Translations under genes and position numbers: made by a program | In this document: positions 33,531 through 42,665 of the stretch, piece after piece | How the letters are laid out: each line of letters begins with the position of its first letter | How positions within the stretch are numbered: the stretch's first letter is position 1 | The notes under the pieces: generated by a model | The model's database searches: none | What the model was told of the DNA's origin: nothing | What the model saw: the letters and a program-made list of their open reading frames with translations, nothing else | NCBI GenBank assembly: GCA_963838155.1 | Contig: CAWIQE010000019.1 | Span: 248,001-312,000, forward strand | Direction: 5' to 3' | Source: Pararhizobium_B sp963838155 | Lineage (GTDB): Bacteria > Pseudomonadota > Alphaproteobacteria > Rhizobiales > Rhizobiaceae | DNA length: 64,000 bases

Positions 33531-34190
33531 TCAGGCGTCCCGTTCGGCCTGGGCGTTCGGCGCGCCGGGCTCGGCTTCCGTGGAGGCCTCGCCGGGCGTC
33601 GGCTTCGGGCCGCCCTTGGCGACGCCCACCATGGCCGGCCGGAGCACGCGCTCGCCGATGACGTAGCCGGCCTGGACCACCTGGACGACGGTGTTGCTCG
33701 GCACGTCGGCGTTCGGGACCTCGAACATGGCCTGATGGAAGTTCGGATCGAATTTCTGCCCCTCGGGCTCGATCTTGCGGACGCCGTGGCGCTCCAGAGC
33801 CGTCAGCATGGAGCGTTCGGTCATCTCGACGCCCTCGATCAACGCCTTGAAGCTCGCGTCGCCGCTCTCGCGGAGCTCCTGCGGCACGGCATCGACGGCA
33901 CGGCGCAAATTGTCGGAGACGGCGAGCATGTCGCGGGCGAAGCCCGCGATCGAGTAGCTGCGCGCGTCCCTGACGTCGCGCTCCGTCCGCCGGCGCAGGT
34001 TCTCCATCTCCGCCGCGGTCCTGAGAAAGCGGTCCTTCAGTTCGGCGTTCTCGGCCCTCAGGGTCTCGAGCGGATCGGCGGCGGATTCCTCCGCGGCAAG
34101 CTCGGAGACGGGCCGGATGTCCTCGGCCCTGCGCCCTTCGGTGTTCTCTGCGGCCTCTTCTCGGCCGTGTTTCTTCGTATCATCGGTCAT
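33531..34190 (-). CDS. grpE: Nucleotide exchange factor GrpE
   Basis: GrpE releases ADP from DnaK. The 219-residue protein has an acidic disordered start, a long coiled coil (about residues 42-100, with RFLRTAAEMENLRRRTERDV) and the C-terminal beta domain (FDPNFHQAMFEV, VQVVQAGYVIGERVLRPAMV). It lies directly downstream of hrcA, the usual rhizobial arrangement, and is probably cotranscribed with it. Confidence 0.96.
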   Translation of the reverse strand: MTDDTKKHGREEAAENTEGRRAEDIRPVSELAAEESAADPLETLRAENAELKDRFLRTAAEMENLRRRTERDVRDARSYSIAGFARDMLAVSDNLRRAVDAVPQELRESGDASFKALIEGVEMTERSMLTALERHGVRKIEPEGQKFDPNFHQAMFEVPNADVPSNTVVQVVQAGYVIGERVLRPAMVGVAKGGPKPTPGEASTEAEPGAPNAQAERDA

Positions 34191-34299
34191 GACGCTGTCG
34201 ATTTCCCTCGTTCGGATCAGGTCGGCACGGTGTCAGGCCGTTCGGCCCCGATATCGAGGTTCGACGCCGAAAAATCAAGCCCTGCGGCCGCGCCGGTCC

Positions 34300-35373
34300 C
34301 TATCGCATCAGCCGCGAGACGAGCTGCGCCGTGTAGTCGACCATCGGCACGATCTTGGAATAATTGAGCCGCGTCGGACCGATGACGCCGACGGCCCCGA
34401 CGATCCGCTCCTCGGCGTCGCGGTAGGGCGCCACGACGAGCGAGGAACCGGAGAGCGAGAAAAGCTTGTTCTCCGAGCCGATGAAGATGCGCACGCCCGA
34501 CGCGTTCTCGGCGAGGTCCAGCAATTCGAGGACGCTGTCCTTCTTCTCGAGGTCGTCGAACAGCATGCGCAGGCGGGCGATGTCCTCGTTGCCCGAGACG
34601 CTGTCGAGCAAATTGGCCCGGCCCTGCACGATCAGCCGGGCGGGCTCGTCGGAATTCGCCCCCGACCAGACGGCAAGCCCGCGCTCCACGAGATCCTGGG
34701 AAAGCAGGTCGAGTTCCCGCCGGACCTCGTCCTTCAGGACCCTCAGCTCGGTGCGCACCTCGGCGAGCGTGCGCCCGACGAGGTGGGCGTTCAGGAAATT
34801 GGCGGATTCGGTGAGCTGCGCGGCGGTGGTGCCGGCCGGCAGGTCGATGATCCGGTTTTCCACCTGGTCGTGGTCGCCGACGAGGACGGCGAGCGCCTTG
34901 GTCGGCTCCAGCCGGATGAACTCGATGTGCTTCAGGGTCGCGTCGCTCTTGGCCGCGATGACGAGGCCGGCGCCGCGCGACAGGCCGGAGAGCATCCGGC
35001 TCGCGTCGTTGAGGACGGTGTCCACCGCGGGGCGTCCGTCCCGGCCCTGCACCTGCCGCTCCATCCGGTCGCGCTCTTCGGCGGACAGGTCGCCGACCTG
35101 CATGAAGGCGTCGACGAAGAAGCGCAGGCCCTGCTGGGTGGGCAGCCGTCCGGCGCTGATGTGGGGCGCGTAGATGAGGCCGAGTTCCTCGAGATCGCTC
35201 ATGACGTTGCGCACCGACGCGGGCGACAGCGTCATCGGCAGGATGCGCGACAGGTTCCGCGATCCCACCGGCTCGCCCGACTCCAGATAGCTCTCCACTA
35301 TCTGCCGGAAAATCTCCCGTGACCTGTCGTCGAGCGCTCCCTCGCTCATTTCACTCGGAGACCGTGTTGCCAC
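34300..35373 (-). CDS. hrcA: Heat-inducible transcription repressor HrcA
   Basis: HrcA binds CIRCE elements and represses groESL. The 357-residue protein has an N-terminal winged helix (GEPVGSRNLSRILPMTLSPA, then VRNVMSDLEELGLIYAPHIS), a GAF-like middle and a C-terminal VVAPYRD...VGVIGPTRLNY segment. The GTG at 35373 gives a typical N-terminal length; ATG 35349 is the alternative. No complete CIRCE lies upstream, so it is probably not self-repressed here. It is divergent from rph. Confidence 0.93.
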   Translation of the reverse strand: MATRSPSEMSEGALDDRSREIFRQIVESYLESGEPVGSRNLSRILPMTLSPASVRNVMSDLEELGLIYAPHISAGRLPTQQGLRFFVDAFMQVGDLSAEERDRMERQVQGRDGRPAVDTVLNDASRMLSGLSRGAGLVIAAKSDATLKHIEFIRLEPTKALAVLVGDHDQVENRIIDLPAGTTAAQLTESANFLNAHLVGRTLAEVRTELRVLKDEVRRELDLLSQDLVERGLAVWSGANSDEPARLIVQGRANLLDSVSGNEDIARLRMLFDDLEKKDSVLELLDLAENASGVRIFIGSENKLFSLSGSSLVVAPYRDAEERIVGAVGVIGPTRLNYSKIVPMVDYTAQLVSRLMR

Positions 35374-35538
35374 GTTGAGCCACCAGACGTTTGCACATAG
35401 CCAACTGATAAGCCCGTTCACCCGGGAGTGCAAAGGATTTGCCGGCTTCCCGGAGGGGTTTTCCTTTGCATGGCCCCGAACCACTCGCTAGAAGGCTCGG
35501 GCGAACGCTGATACACCATGCGAACAGGGAGCCCGACA

Positions 35539-36255
35539 ATGCGGCCTTCAGGCAGGAAGCCAGACCAGATGCGCGCGGTCTCTTTCGAGCGCGGTTTTTC
35601 CAAGCACGCCGAAGGGTCGTGCCTCGTCCGGTTCGGCGAGACGCATGTGCTGTGCACGGCAAGCCTGGAGGAGCGCGTGCCGCCGTGGCTGCGCAACGCC
35701 GGCCGCGGCTGGGTCACCGCCGAATACGGCATGCTGCCGCGCGCGACGGGCGAGCGCATGCGGCGCGAGGCCTCCTCGGGCAAGCAGGGCGGCCGCACGC
35801 TGGAAATCCAGCGGCTGATCGGGCGTTCGCTGAGGGCGGTCGTCGATCTCGAGGCGCTCGGCGAACGGCAGATCACCGTGGATTGCGACGTGCTGCAGGC
35901 CGACGGCGGAACGCGCACCGCGTCGATCACCGGCGGCTGGGTGGCGCTGCACGACTGCCTGCGCTGGATGGAAAAGCGGCAGATGATCCGGTTCGACAAG
36001 GTCATGAAAGACCATGTGGCGGCCATTTCCTGCGGGATCTTCGCCAACCAGCCGGTCACCGACCTGGACTATCTGGAGGATTCCGCGGCCGAGACGGACG
36101 CGAATTTCGTCATGACGGGCGGCGGCGGCATCGTCGAGATCCAGGGGACGGCGGAAGGCTCTCCCTTCAGCGAGGAACAGTTTTCGGCGCTGATGGCGCT
36201 CGCCAAGGACGGAATCGGCGCGCTCGTCGATCTTCAGAAGCGCACGATCGCCTGA
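35539..36255 (+). CDS. rph: Ribonuclease PH
   Basis: RNase PH is a phosphorolytic 3' exonuclease that trims tRNA precursors and forms a hexamer. The 238-residue protein begins MRPSGRKPDQMRAVSFERGF, then HAEGSCLVRFG and GWVTAEYGMLPRAT, and contains the phosphate-site GKQGGRTLEIQRLIGRSLR and DCDVLQADGGTRTASI. ATG 35539 follows GGGAG and gives the usual length. The gene heads the row rph-VOC-rdgB-hemW. Confidence 0.97.
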   Translation: MRPSGRKPDQMRAVSFERGFSKHAEGSCLVRFGETHVLCTASLEERVPPWLRNAGRGWVTAEYGMLPRATGERMRREASSGKQGGRTLEIQRLIGRSLRAVVDLEALGERQITVDCDVLQADGGTRTASITGGWVALHDCLRWMEKRQMIRFDKVMKDHVAAISCGIFANQPVTDLDYLEDSAAETDANFVMTGGGGIVEIQGTAEGSPFSEEQFSALMALAKDGIGALVDLQKRTIA

Positions 36256-36275
36256 AACGGAGGAAAGGCGGCATC

Positions 36276-36701
36276 ATGGCACCTCTTTCCGGGGCACCTC
36301 TTTCCGGCATCCTCGAATCCGCGCTCTACGCCGACGACCTCGTCGCCGCCGAGCATTTCTACGGCGACGTTCTCGGACTGGAGCAGGTGGCGCAGGTCGA
36401 AGGGCGCCACGTGTTCTTCCGATGCGGCGGCGCCATGCTCCTGATCTTCAACGCCGAGGCGACGCGCGAGGCGCCGACGAACCCGGACATGCCGGTCCCG
36501 CCGCACGGAAGCCGCGGCCCGGGGCACCTCTGCTTCGCGCTTCCCGACGACGAGATCGACGGCTGGGCAGAACGGCTGCGGGAGGCCGGCGTCGAGATCG
36601 AGGCGGATTTCCGCTGGCCAGGCGGCGCCCGCTCGATCTATTTCCGCGATCCGGCCGGCAACAGCCTGGAATGCGCCGATCCCAAGCTCTGGGGACTTTG
36701 A
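36276..36701 (+). CDS. VOC (glyoxalase/bleomycin resistance) family protein
   Basis: The 141-residue protein has two beta-alpha-beta-beta-beta repeats of the vicinal oxygen chelate fold, with likely metal ligands in ESALYADDLVAAEHFY, GPGHLCFAL and PAGNSLECADP (the final Glu is typical). It sits between rph and rdgB, 8 bp before rdgB, in an apparent operon. It could be a lyase, a dioxygenase or a binding protein; the substrate is unknown. GGAGG lies before the ATG. Confidence 0.85.
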   Translation: MAPLSGAPLSGILESALYADDLVAAEHFYGDVLGLEQVAQVEGRHVFFRCGGAMLLIFNAEATREAPTNPDMPVPPHGSRGPGHLCFALPDDEIDGWAERLREAGVEIEADFRWPGGARSIYFRDPAGNSLECADPKLWGL

Positions 36702-36709
36702 AGGACAGA

Positions 36710-37369
36710 ATGCGAAAGCTCGAGACGAAACACCTGGTCGTCGCAAGCCACAACGCCGGCAAGATCCGCGAGATGCGCGACCTGATCGAACCGTTCGGGT
36801 TCGAGGTCGCGACGGCCGCCGACCTCGGCTTCGACGTGCCGGAGGAGAGCGGCACCACCTTCGAGGAGAACGCCGCCATCAAGGCGCTGGCTTCCGCGAA
36901 GGCGTCCGGACGGCCGGCGCTCGCCGACGATTCCGGCCTCGTCGTCGACGCGCTGAACGGGGCGCCCGGGGTCTACACGGCCGACTGGGCCGAAACGGGC
37001 CAAGGCGGACGCGACTTCCCGATGGCGATGCGCAAGGTGGAGCATGCGCTGGCGGAGGTTGGCGCCACGGCGCCGGCGATGCGGCGCTGCCGGTTCGTTT
37101 CGGTCCTGTGCCTGGCGTGGCCGGATGGTCATACGGAGACGTTCCGCGGCGAGGTCGCCGGCACCATCGTCTGGCCTCCGCGCGGCGACAGCGGTTTCGG
37201 CTTCGACCCGATCTTCCAGCCGGACGGCTACGGTTCCACGTTCGGGGAGATGACCGCCGAGGAGAAGCACGGCTGGCGGCCCGGCGACGCGCAGGCGCTG
37301 TCGCATCGCGCCCGCGCGTTCAAGCTCTTTGCCGAGACGGCGCTCGCGGCGGGACGGACATCGGCATGA
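36710..37369 (+). CDS. rdgB: Non-canonical purine NTP pyrophosphatase (RdgB/HAM1)
   Basis: RdgB hydrolyses dITP, XTP and ITP to keep damaged purines out of DNA. The 219-residue protein has the family start VVASHNAGKIREM, FEENAAIKA, ADDSGLVVDALNGAPGV with the catalytic Asp, and GDSGFGFDPIF near the end. It overlaps hemW by 4 bp (ATGA), as in many alphaproteobacteria. Confidence 0.96.
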   Translation: MRKLETKHLVVASHNAGKIREMRDLIEPFGFEVATAADLGFDVPEESGTTFEENAAIKALASAKASGRPALADDSGLVVDALNGAPGVYTADWAETGQGGRDFPMAMRKVEHALAEVGATAPAMRRCRFVSVLCLAWPDGHTETFRGEVAGTIVWPPRGDSGFGFDPIFQPDGYGSTFGEMTAEEKHGWRPGDAQALSHRARAFKLFAETALAAGRTSA

Positions 37370-38559
37370 ACGCAGACCTCGAGCGCGCCCACGCCGGCGC
37401 CCCTCTCGAACGCGACGCGCCGGGCTTCGGCGTCTATGTCCATTGGCCCTTCTGCGCGGCCAAGTGCCCCTATTGCGACTTCAACAGCCACGTGCGCCAC
37501 CAGCGGATCGACCAGCCGCGCTTCGCGGCCGCCTTCGCGCGCGAACTGGCCCACATGCGGGAAATGACAGGGCCGCGGACGGTCACCAGCATCTTCCTCG
37601 GCGGCGGGACGCCGTCGCTGATGGAGCCGGCGACGGTCGGCGCCATCATGGAGGCGATCGCCCGCGAATGGGACGTGCCGGAGGGCATCGAGGTGACGCT
37701 GGAGGCCAATCCCTCGAGCGTCGAGGCGGAGCGCTTCCGCGGCTACCGCGCCGCCGGGGTCAACCGCGTCTCGCTCGGCGTACAGGCGCTCGACGACCGG
37801 GACCTGAAATTCCTCGGCCGCCTGCACGACAGGGCCGACGCGCTGAAGGCGGTGCGGCTCGCCCGCGAGATCTTTCCGCGCATGTCGTTCGACCTGATCT
37901 ACGCCCGGCCCGGACAGACGGTGGAGGCGTGGAGCGCGGAACTCGAGGAGGCGATCTCCTTCGCGGTCGACCATTTGTCCCTCTATCAGCTGACGATCGA
38001 GGAGGGGACGCCGTTCTACGGGCTGCAGAAGGCCGGCAAGCTCGTCGTTCCGGACGGCGACCAGTCGGCCGCGCTCTACGAGGCCACGCAGGCGGTGACG
38101 GAGCGTCACGGCCTTCCGGCCTACGAGGTCTCCAACCACGCGCGGCCGGGGGCGGAGAGCCGGCACAACCTCACCTACTGGCGCTATGGCGACTATGCGG
38201 GCGTCGGCCCCGGCGCGCACGGCCGGCTGACCAGCGCGGGCCACAAGCTCGCGACGGCCACCGAGCGATTGCCCGAGCGGTGGCTCGAGATGGTGGAGGC
38301 CGGGGGCCACGGGCTCGTCGAACGCGAGGCGCTCGACCGCCAGGAAGAGGCGGACGAACTGCTGCTGATGGGGCTCCGGCTGCGCGAGGGCCTCGACCTG
38401 ACGCGCTGGCAGAGGCTTGCGGGGCGCGAACTCAATCCGGCGCGCGAGGACTTCCTGCTGCAGGAAGGCTTCCTGGAGAGGCTCGGCAACAGCCGCGTCC
38501 GCTGCACGCCCGCCGGCATGCTGGTGCTCGACGCCGTGGTCGCCGACCTGGCGCTTTGA
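37366..38559 (+). CDS. hemW: Radical SAM heme chaperone HemW
   Basis: HemW was long annotated as an oxygen-independent coproporphyrinogen oxidase; related proteins bind heme and act as chaperones. The 397-residue protein has the radical SAM cluster motif CAAKCPYCDF, GGGTPSLM, LEANPSS and the C-terminal HemN-like domain (NLTYWRYGDYAGVGPGAHG). It lacks the extra N-terminal cysteine pattern of true HemN oxidases as far as I can judge. Translation is coupled to rdgB. Confidence 0.93.
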   Translation: MNADLERAHAGAPLERDAPGFGVYVHWPFCAAKCPYCDFNSHVRHQRIDQPRFAAAFARELAHMREMTGPRTVTSIFLGGGTPSLMEPATVGAIMEAIAREWDVPEGIEVTLEANPSSVEAERFRGYRAAGVNRVSLGVQALDDRDLKFLGRLHDRADALKAVRLAREIFPRMSFDLIYARPGQTVEAWSAELEEAISFAVDHLSLYQLTIEEGTPFYGLQKAGKLVVPDGDQSAALYEATQAVTERHGLPAYEVSNHARPGAESRHNLTYWRYGDYAGVGPGAHGRLTSAGHKLATATERLPERWLEMVEAGGHGLVEREALDRQEEADELLLMGLRLREGLDLTRWQRLAGRELNPAREDFLLQEGFLERLGNSRVRCTPAGMLVLDAVVADLAL

Positions 38560-38590
38560 CGCGGACCCGAAAGCCGGGAGGGGAAGAGCC

Positions 38591-39505
38591 GTGACCGGGC
38601 CGACGGAGACACCTGGAGAAGCCGAAAGGACCTATCGCCTCGCCGGCGGCGCCGTCGCCGCCCGGCCGCTGGAGCCGGGGCTCTATCTCGTCGCCACGCC
38701 GATCGGCAATCTCGCGGACGTCACGCTGAGGGCGCTGGAGACACTCGCCGCGGCCGATATCGTCGCCTGCGAGGACACCCGCGTCACGCGCGTGCTCTTC
38801 GACCGGTACGGCATCGCGCGGAAACCGTTCGCCTACCACGAGCACAATGCCGAACGTGCCGGGGAGCGGCTCCTCGCCGCGCTCGACGAGGGGCGGAGCG
38901 TCGCGCTCGTCTCGGATGCCGGAACGCCGCTCGTCTCCGATCCCGGCTACAGGCTCGCGACCGGCGCGATCGAACGGGGACACCGGGTGTTTCCCCTGCC
39001 GGGCGCATCGGCGCCGCTCGCGGCGCTGCTCGCCTCGGGCCTGCCGAGCGACAGCTTCTTCTTCGCCGGCTTCCCTCCGACCAAGAAAAAGGCGCGCCGC
39101 GACCGGCTCGGCGCGCTGGCGGACGTGCCGGGGAGCCTGGTCTTCTTCGAATCGCCGCACCGCATCGCCGCGACGCTCCACGAGGCGGCCGAGACGCTCG
39201 GCCCGGCGCGCAGGGCCGCCGTCTGCCGGGAACTGACGAAGATGCACGAGGAGGTCACGCGCGGCACGCTCGCCGAGCTGGCCTCGGACTTTGCCGGGCG
39301 CGAGCAGGTCCGCGGCGAAATCGTCCTGGTCGTCGGGCCGCCGGCGGAGGCGCCGCCCCCGGCGGCGGCGGATGTCGACGCGCTCCTCGCCGACCTTCTC
39401 GCGACGATGCCGCCGGCGGCGGCCGCCCGCGAAGCCGCGCAGCGGACCGGGCTCGATCGGAAGACGCTCTACCAACGGCTCCTCGCCATGAAGGGCGGGG
39501 CGTGA
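38591..39505 (+). CDS. rsmI: 16S rRNA (cytidine(1402)-2'-O)-methyltransferase
   Basis: RsmI methylates the ribose of C1402 in 16S rRNA with SAM. The 304-residue protein has the tetrapyrrole-methylase fold with VATPIGNLADVTLRAL, ACEDTRVTR, ALVSDAGTPLVSDPGY and the C-terminal LDRKTLYQRLL. The GTG start at 38591 follows GGGAGGGGAAG. It overlaps yraN by 4 bp (GTGA). Confidence 0.95.
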   Translation: MTGPTETPGEAERTYRLAGGAVAARPLEPGLYLVATPIGNLADVTLRALETLAAADIVACEDTRVTRVLFDRYGIARKPFAYHEHNAERAGERLLAALDEGRSVALVSDAGTPLVSDPGYRLATGAIERGHRVFPLPGASAPLAALLASGLPSDSFFFAGFPPTKKKARRDRLGALADVPGSLVFFESPHRIAATLHEAAETLGPARRAAVCRELTKMHEEVTRGTLAELASDFAGREQVRGEIVLVVGPPAEAPPPAAADVDALLADLLATMPPAAAAREAAQRTGLDRKTLYQRLLAMKGGA

Positions 39506-39870
39506 GCGGAACCGACGCGGCGTCGCTCCGCCGCAGGGCGGAGCGCAAGGGGCACGGGGCAGAGCTCCTGGCCGCCCTCGCCTTGCGCCTGAAGGGCTAC
39601 CGGATCGTCGCACGGCGGTATCGCACGAAACTCGGCGAGATCGACCTCGTCGCGCGCCGGGGCGACGTCGTCGCCTTCGTCGAGGTGAAGGCACGGCGCG
39701 AGGCGGAGGCCGCGCTGGACGCCGTGTCGCCCACCGCGCAACGGCGGATCCGCGCGGCCAGCGACATGTGGCTGGCGCGCCAGCGCGACGCCGGGCGGAT
39801 CTCGCTGCGCTACGACATCGTCGCCGTCCTGCCCTTCCGCTGGCCGGTCCACTTTCCGGATGCGTTCTGA
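39502..39870 (+). CDS. YraN/UPF0102 family nuclease-like protein
   Basis: The 122-residue protein has the restriction-endonuclease-like core of UPF0102: LKGYRIVARRYRTKLGEIDL with the Asp, and VAFVEVKARR with E-x-K. The function is not settled; a Holliday-junction-resolvase fold is assumed. GTG 39502 overlaps the rsmI stop. Adjacency to rsmI and gshB is the common rhizobial order. Confidence 0.9.
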   Translation: MSGTDAASLRRRAERKGHGAELLAALALRLKGYRIVARRYRTKLGEIDLVARRGDVVAFVEVKARREAEAALDAVSPTAQRRIRAASDMWLARQRDAGRISLRYDIVAVLPFRWPVHFPDAF

Positions 39871-39961
39871 GCCGCGCACCGGAAAGCGGTTTCCACGTTG
39901 CAATGATCGCGGCCTGCGCAGTATGTCAATCGAAACCCTTTTCGCTGCCGGAGCCCGTGAC

Positions 39962-40909
39962 ATGACAAAGCCTTTGAAAGTGGCCGTGCAGATGGACCAT
40001 ATCTCGAGCATCGACATCGGCGGGGATTCCACCTTCGCCATGTGCCTCGAGGCGCAGGCGCGCGGACACAAGCTGTTCCACTACACGCCGGCCTCGCTCA
40101 GCTTCCGGGACGGCGTCGTCTACGCCTATGGCGAGCCGATGACGGTGCGCGACGAGACCGGCAACCATTTCACGCTCGGCGAGCAGATCCGCCTCGACCT
40201 GTCGACCATGGACGTCGTGCTGCTCAGGCAGGATCCGCCCTTCGACATGGCCTACATCACCTCCACGCACCTGCTGGAGCGCATCCACCCGAAGACGCTG
40301 GTGGTCAACGATCCGGCCTGGGTGCGCAACTCGCCGGAGAAGATCTTCGTCACGGAGTTCCCCGACCTCATGCCGCAGACGCTGATCACCCGCGACCGCC
40401 GCGAGATCGAGCGGTTCCGGGCGGAGATGGGCGACGTCATCCTGAAGCCGCTCTACGGCAACGGCGGCGCCGGCGTCTTCCACTCGCAGCGCGACGACCG
40501 CAACCTCACCTCGCTCCTCGAAATGTTCGAGCAGCTGTTCCGGGAGCCGATCATCGTCCAGCAGTACCTGCCCGCGGTGCGCAAGGGGGACAAGCGCATC
40601 ATGCTGGTCGACGGGGAGCCGGTCGGCGCCATAAACCGGGTGCCGGCGGACCACGATTCCCGCTCCAACATGCATGTCGGCGGGCGGGCGGAGCCGGCCG
40701 TGCTGACCGACCGCGACCGCGAGATCTGCCGGCGCATCGGCCCGGCGCTCAAGGAGCGCGGCTTCCTCATCGTCGGCATCGACGTCATCGGCGACGTAAT
40801 GACCGAAATCAACGTCACCTCCCCGACCGGAATCCGCGAAGTGCGCCGCTTCGGCGGCGCCGATATCGCATCGCTGCTCTGGAACGCGATCGAAGCCCGC
40901 CGCGGCTGA
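39962..40909 (+). CDS. gshB: Glutathione synthase
   Basis: GshB joins gamma-glutamylcysteine and glycine with ATP. The 315-residue ATP-grasp enzyme has VAVQMDHISSIDIGGDSTFA, LRQDPPFDMAYI, the ATP loop KPLYGNGGAGVF and the metal-binding EINVTSPTGIRE near the C-terminus. ATG 39962 gives the usual length; upstream in-frame codons overlap a decayed repeat fragment (GGTTTCCA near 39890). Confidence 0.97.
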   Translation: MTKPLKVAVQMDHISSIDIGGDSTFAMCLEAQARGHKLFHYTPASLSFRDGVVYAYGEPMTVRDETGNHFTLGEQIRLDLSTMDVVLLRQDPPFDMAYITSTHLLERIHPKTLVVNDPAWVRNSPEKIFVTEFPDLMPQTLITRDRREIERFRAEMGDVILKPLYGNGGAGVFHSQRDDRNLTSLLEMFEQLFREPIIVQQYLPAVRKGDKRIMLVDGEPVGAINRVPADHDSRSNMHVGGRAEPAVLTDRDREICRRIGPALKERGFLIVGIDVIGDVMTEINVTSPTGIREVRRFGGADIASLLWNAIEARRG

Positions 40910-41092
40910 GAACAAAACCTGTCGGTCCACATGTTATCAACAGGCTGCGCACAGGTCCGTCAACAGCGCGTTCCAATTTCGTTCTTGTTTTATTCACGTG
41001 TATATGCAAAGTTGATTTAAAAGCACGATTGATCGCCCAGGTAGTATCGGACCACCCGGCCCGGCCGCCCCGGCGGCACCATCGGAGGGGCT

Positions 41093-42634
41093 ATGGTCGC
41101 GCGCGTCAGGACGGTCGCATTCCAGGGCATCGAGGCCGTACCGGTCGATGTCCAGGTCATGGTGGCGCCCGGGAAGATCAACATGCACATCGTCGGATTG
41201 CCGGACAAGGCGGTGGCCGAGAGCCGGGAACGGGTCCAGGCGGCGCTGCACGCCTCCGGGCTGACGCTGCCGCCGAAGAAGGTCACGGTCAACCTCGCGC
41301 CGGCGGACCTGCCGAAGGAGGGCAGCCATTTCGACCTGCCCATCGCGCTCGGCCTCATGGCGGCGCTCGGGGCGATCCCGGGCGACGCGCTGGAGGGCTA
41401 TGCGGTGCTCGGCGAGCTGTCGCTCGACGGGACGATCACACCGGTCGCGGGCGCGCTTCCCGCGGCGATCGGCGCGAACGCGCAGGGCCGAGGCCTGATC
41501 TGCCCGGCCGGCAGCGGACCGGAGGCGGCCTGGGCGGGCGAGGACATCGACATCCTGGCGCCGCGAAGCCTGATCGCCATCGCCAACCATTTCCGCGGCA
41601 CGCAGGTGCTCACCCGGCCGACGCCGGCGCGGCGCGCCGGGGCCTCCGACCTGCCGGATCTTTCCGACATCAAGGGACAGGAGAGCGCCAAGCGCGCGCT
41701 CGAGGTCGCGGCCGCCGGCGGGCATAACCTTCTGATGGTGGGCCCTCCGGGATCGGGCAAGTCGATGCTCGCCGCGCGCCTGCCGTCGATCCTGCCGCCG
41801 CTGTCGCCGGCGGAGCTTCTCGAGGTCTCGATGATCCATTCGATCGCCGGCCAGCTCGCCGGGGGCAAGCTCTCCGATCGCCGCCCCTACCGGACGCCGC
41901 ACCACTCGGCGTCGATGGCTGCCATGGTCGGCGGCGGCTTCCGGGCCCGGCCCGGCGAGGTGTCGCTCGCGCACAACGGCGTGCTCTTCCTCGACGAGTT
42001 CCCGGAGTTCACGCCGCAGGTCCTGGATTCGCTGCGCCAGCCGCTGGAGACGGCCGAATGCATCATCGCGCGCGCCAATCATCGCGTCAGCTATCCGGCG
42101 AGCATCCAGCTGGTGGCGGCGATGAACCCGTGCCGCTGCGGCATGGCCGGGGAGCCCGGGCACCATTGCGCGCGCGGCGCCCGCTGCCAGTCGGACTATC
42201 AGGCACGGATATCCGGACCGCTCCTGGACCGCATCGACCTCAGGATCGACGTGCCCGCCGTGAGCGCCGCCGACCTCATCGCTCCCGCGCCGGCGGAACC
42301 GAGCGCCGAGGTCGCCAAGCGCGTGGCGGAGGCCCGCCGGCTGCAGGAGGACCGCTACCGGGCGCTGGGGCATGCGGTGCTGCGGACCAATGCGCGGTGC
42401 GCGACCTCGCTCGTCGAGACGATCGCCGAACCGGATGCCGGAGGGCTCGCCCTCCTGCGGGAAGCGGCCGAGAAGATGGCCTTTTCCGCCCGCGCCTATC
42501 ACCGCGTCCTGAAGGTCGCCCGGACGCTCGCGGACCTCGAGGGGACGCAGAAGGTCGGCCGGATCCATCTCGCCGAGGCGATCGCCTACCGGGTGGCGGG
42601 CGAGCGGCGGCCGGCGCCGGCCTTCCCCGCCTGA
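41093..42634 (+). CDS. comM: YifB/ComM family Mg-chelatase-like AAA ATPase
   Basis: ComM is a hexameric branch-migration helicase that extends recombination during natural transformation. The 513-residue protein has the N-terminal ComM domain (FQGIEAVPVDVQVMVAPG and GLPDKAVAESRERV), Walker A VGPPGSGKSMLA, Walker B VLFLDEF and the C4-type zinc segment MNPCRCG to CARGARCQ. The 183-bp gap before it is A+T-rich and probably holds its promoter. The protein is also found in bacteria not known to be competent. Confidence 0.93.
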   Translation: MVARVRTVAFQGIEAVPVDVQVMVAPGKINMHIVGLPDKAVAESRERVQAALHASGLTLPPKKVTVNLAPADLPKEGSHFDLPIALGLMAALGAIPGDALEGYAVLGELSLDGTITPVAGALPAAIGANAQGRGLICPAGSGPEAAWAGEDIDILAPRSLIAIANHFRGTQVLTRPTPARRAGASDLPDLSDIKGQESAKRALEVAAAGGHNLLMVGPPGSGKSMLAARLPSILPPLSPAELLEVSMIHSIAGQLAGGKLSDRRPYRTPHHSASMAAMVGGGFRARPGEVSLAHNGVLFLDEFPEFTPQVLDSLRQPLETAECIIARANHRVSYPASIQLVAAMNPCRCGMAGEPGHHCARGARCQSDYQARISGPLLDRIDLRIDVPAVSAADLIAPAPAEPSAEVAKRVAEARRLQEDRYRALGHAVLRTNARCATSLVETIAEPDAGGLALLREAAEKMAFSARAYHRVLKVARTLADLEGTQKVGRIHLAEAIAYRVAGERRPAPAFPA

Positions 42635-42665
42635 GCGCCGGGCCGGGCCCGCCGGAGGCGGTCGG

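Noticed and set aside
35426..35431. CIRCE element (GAGTGC half site) between hrcA and rph
   Set aside because: Only one half site is present; no GCACTC lies at the 9-nt spacing.
40934..40942. DnaA-box-like TTATCAACA between gshB and comM
   Set aside because: It is a single copy with one mismatch and no second box or origin features around it.
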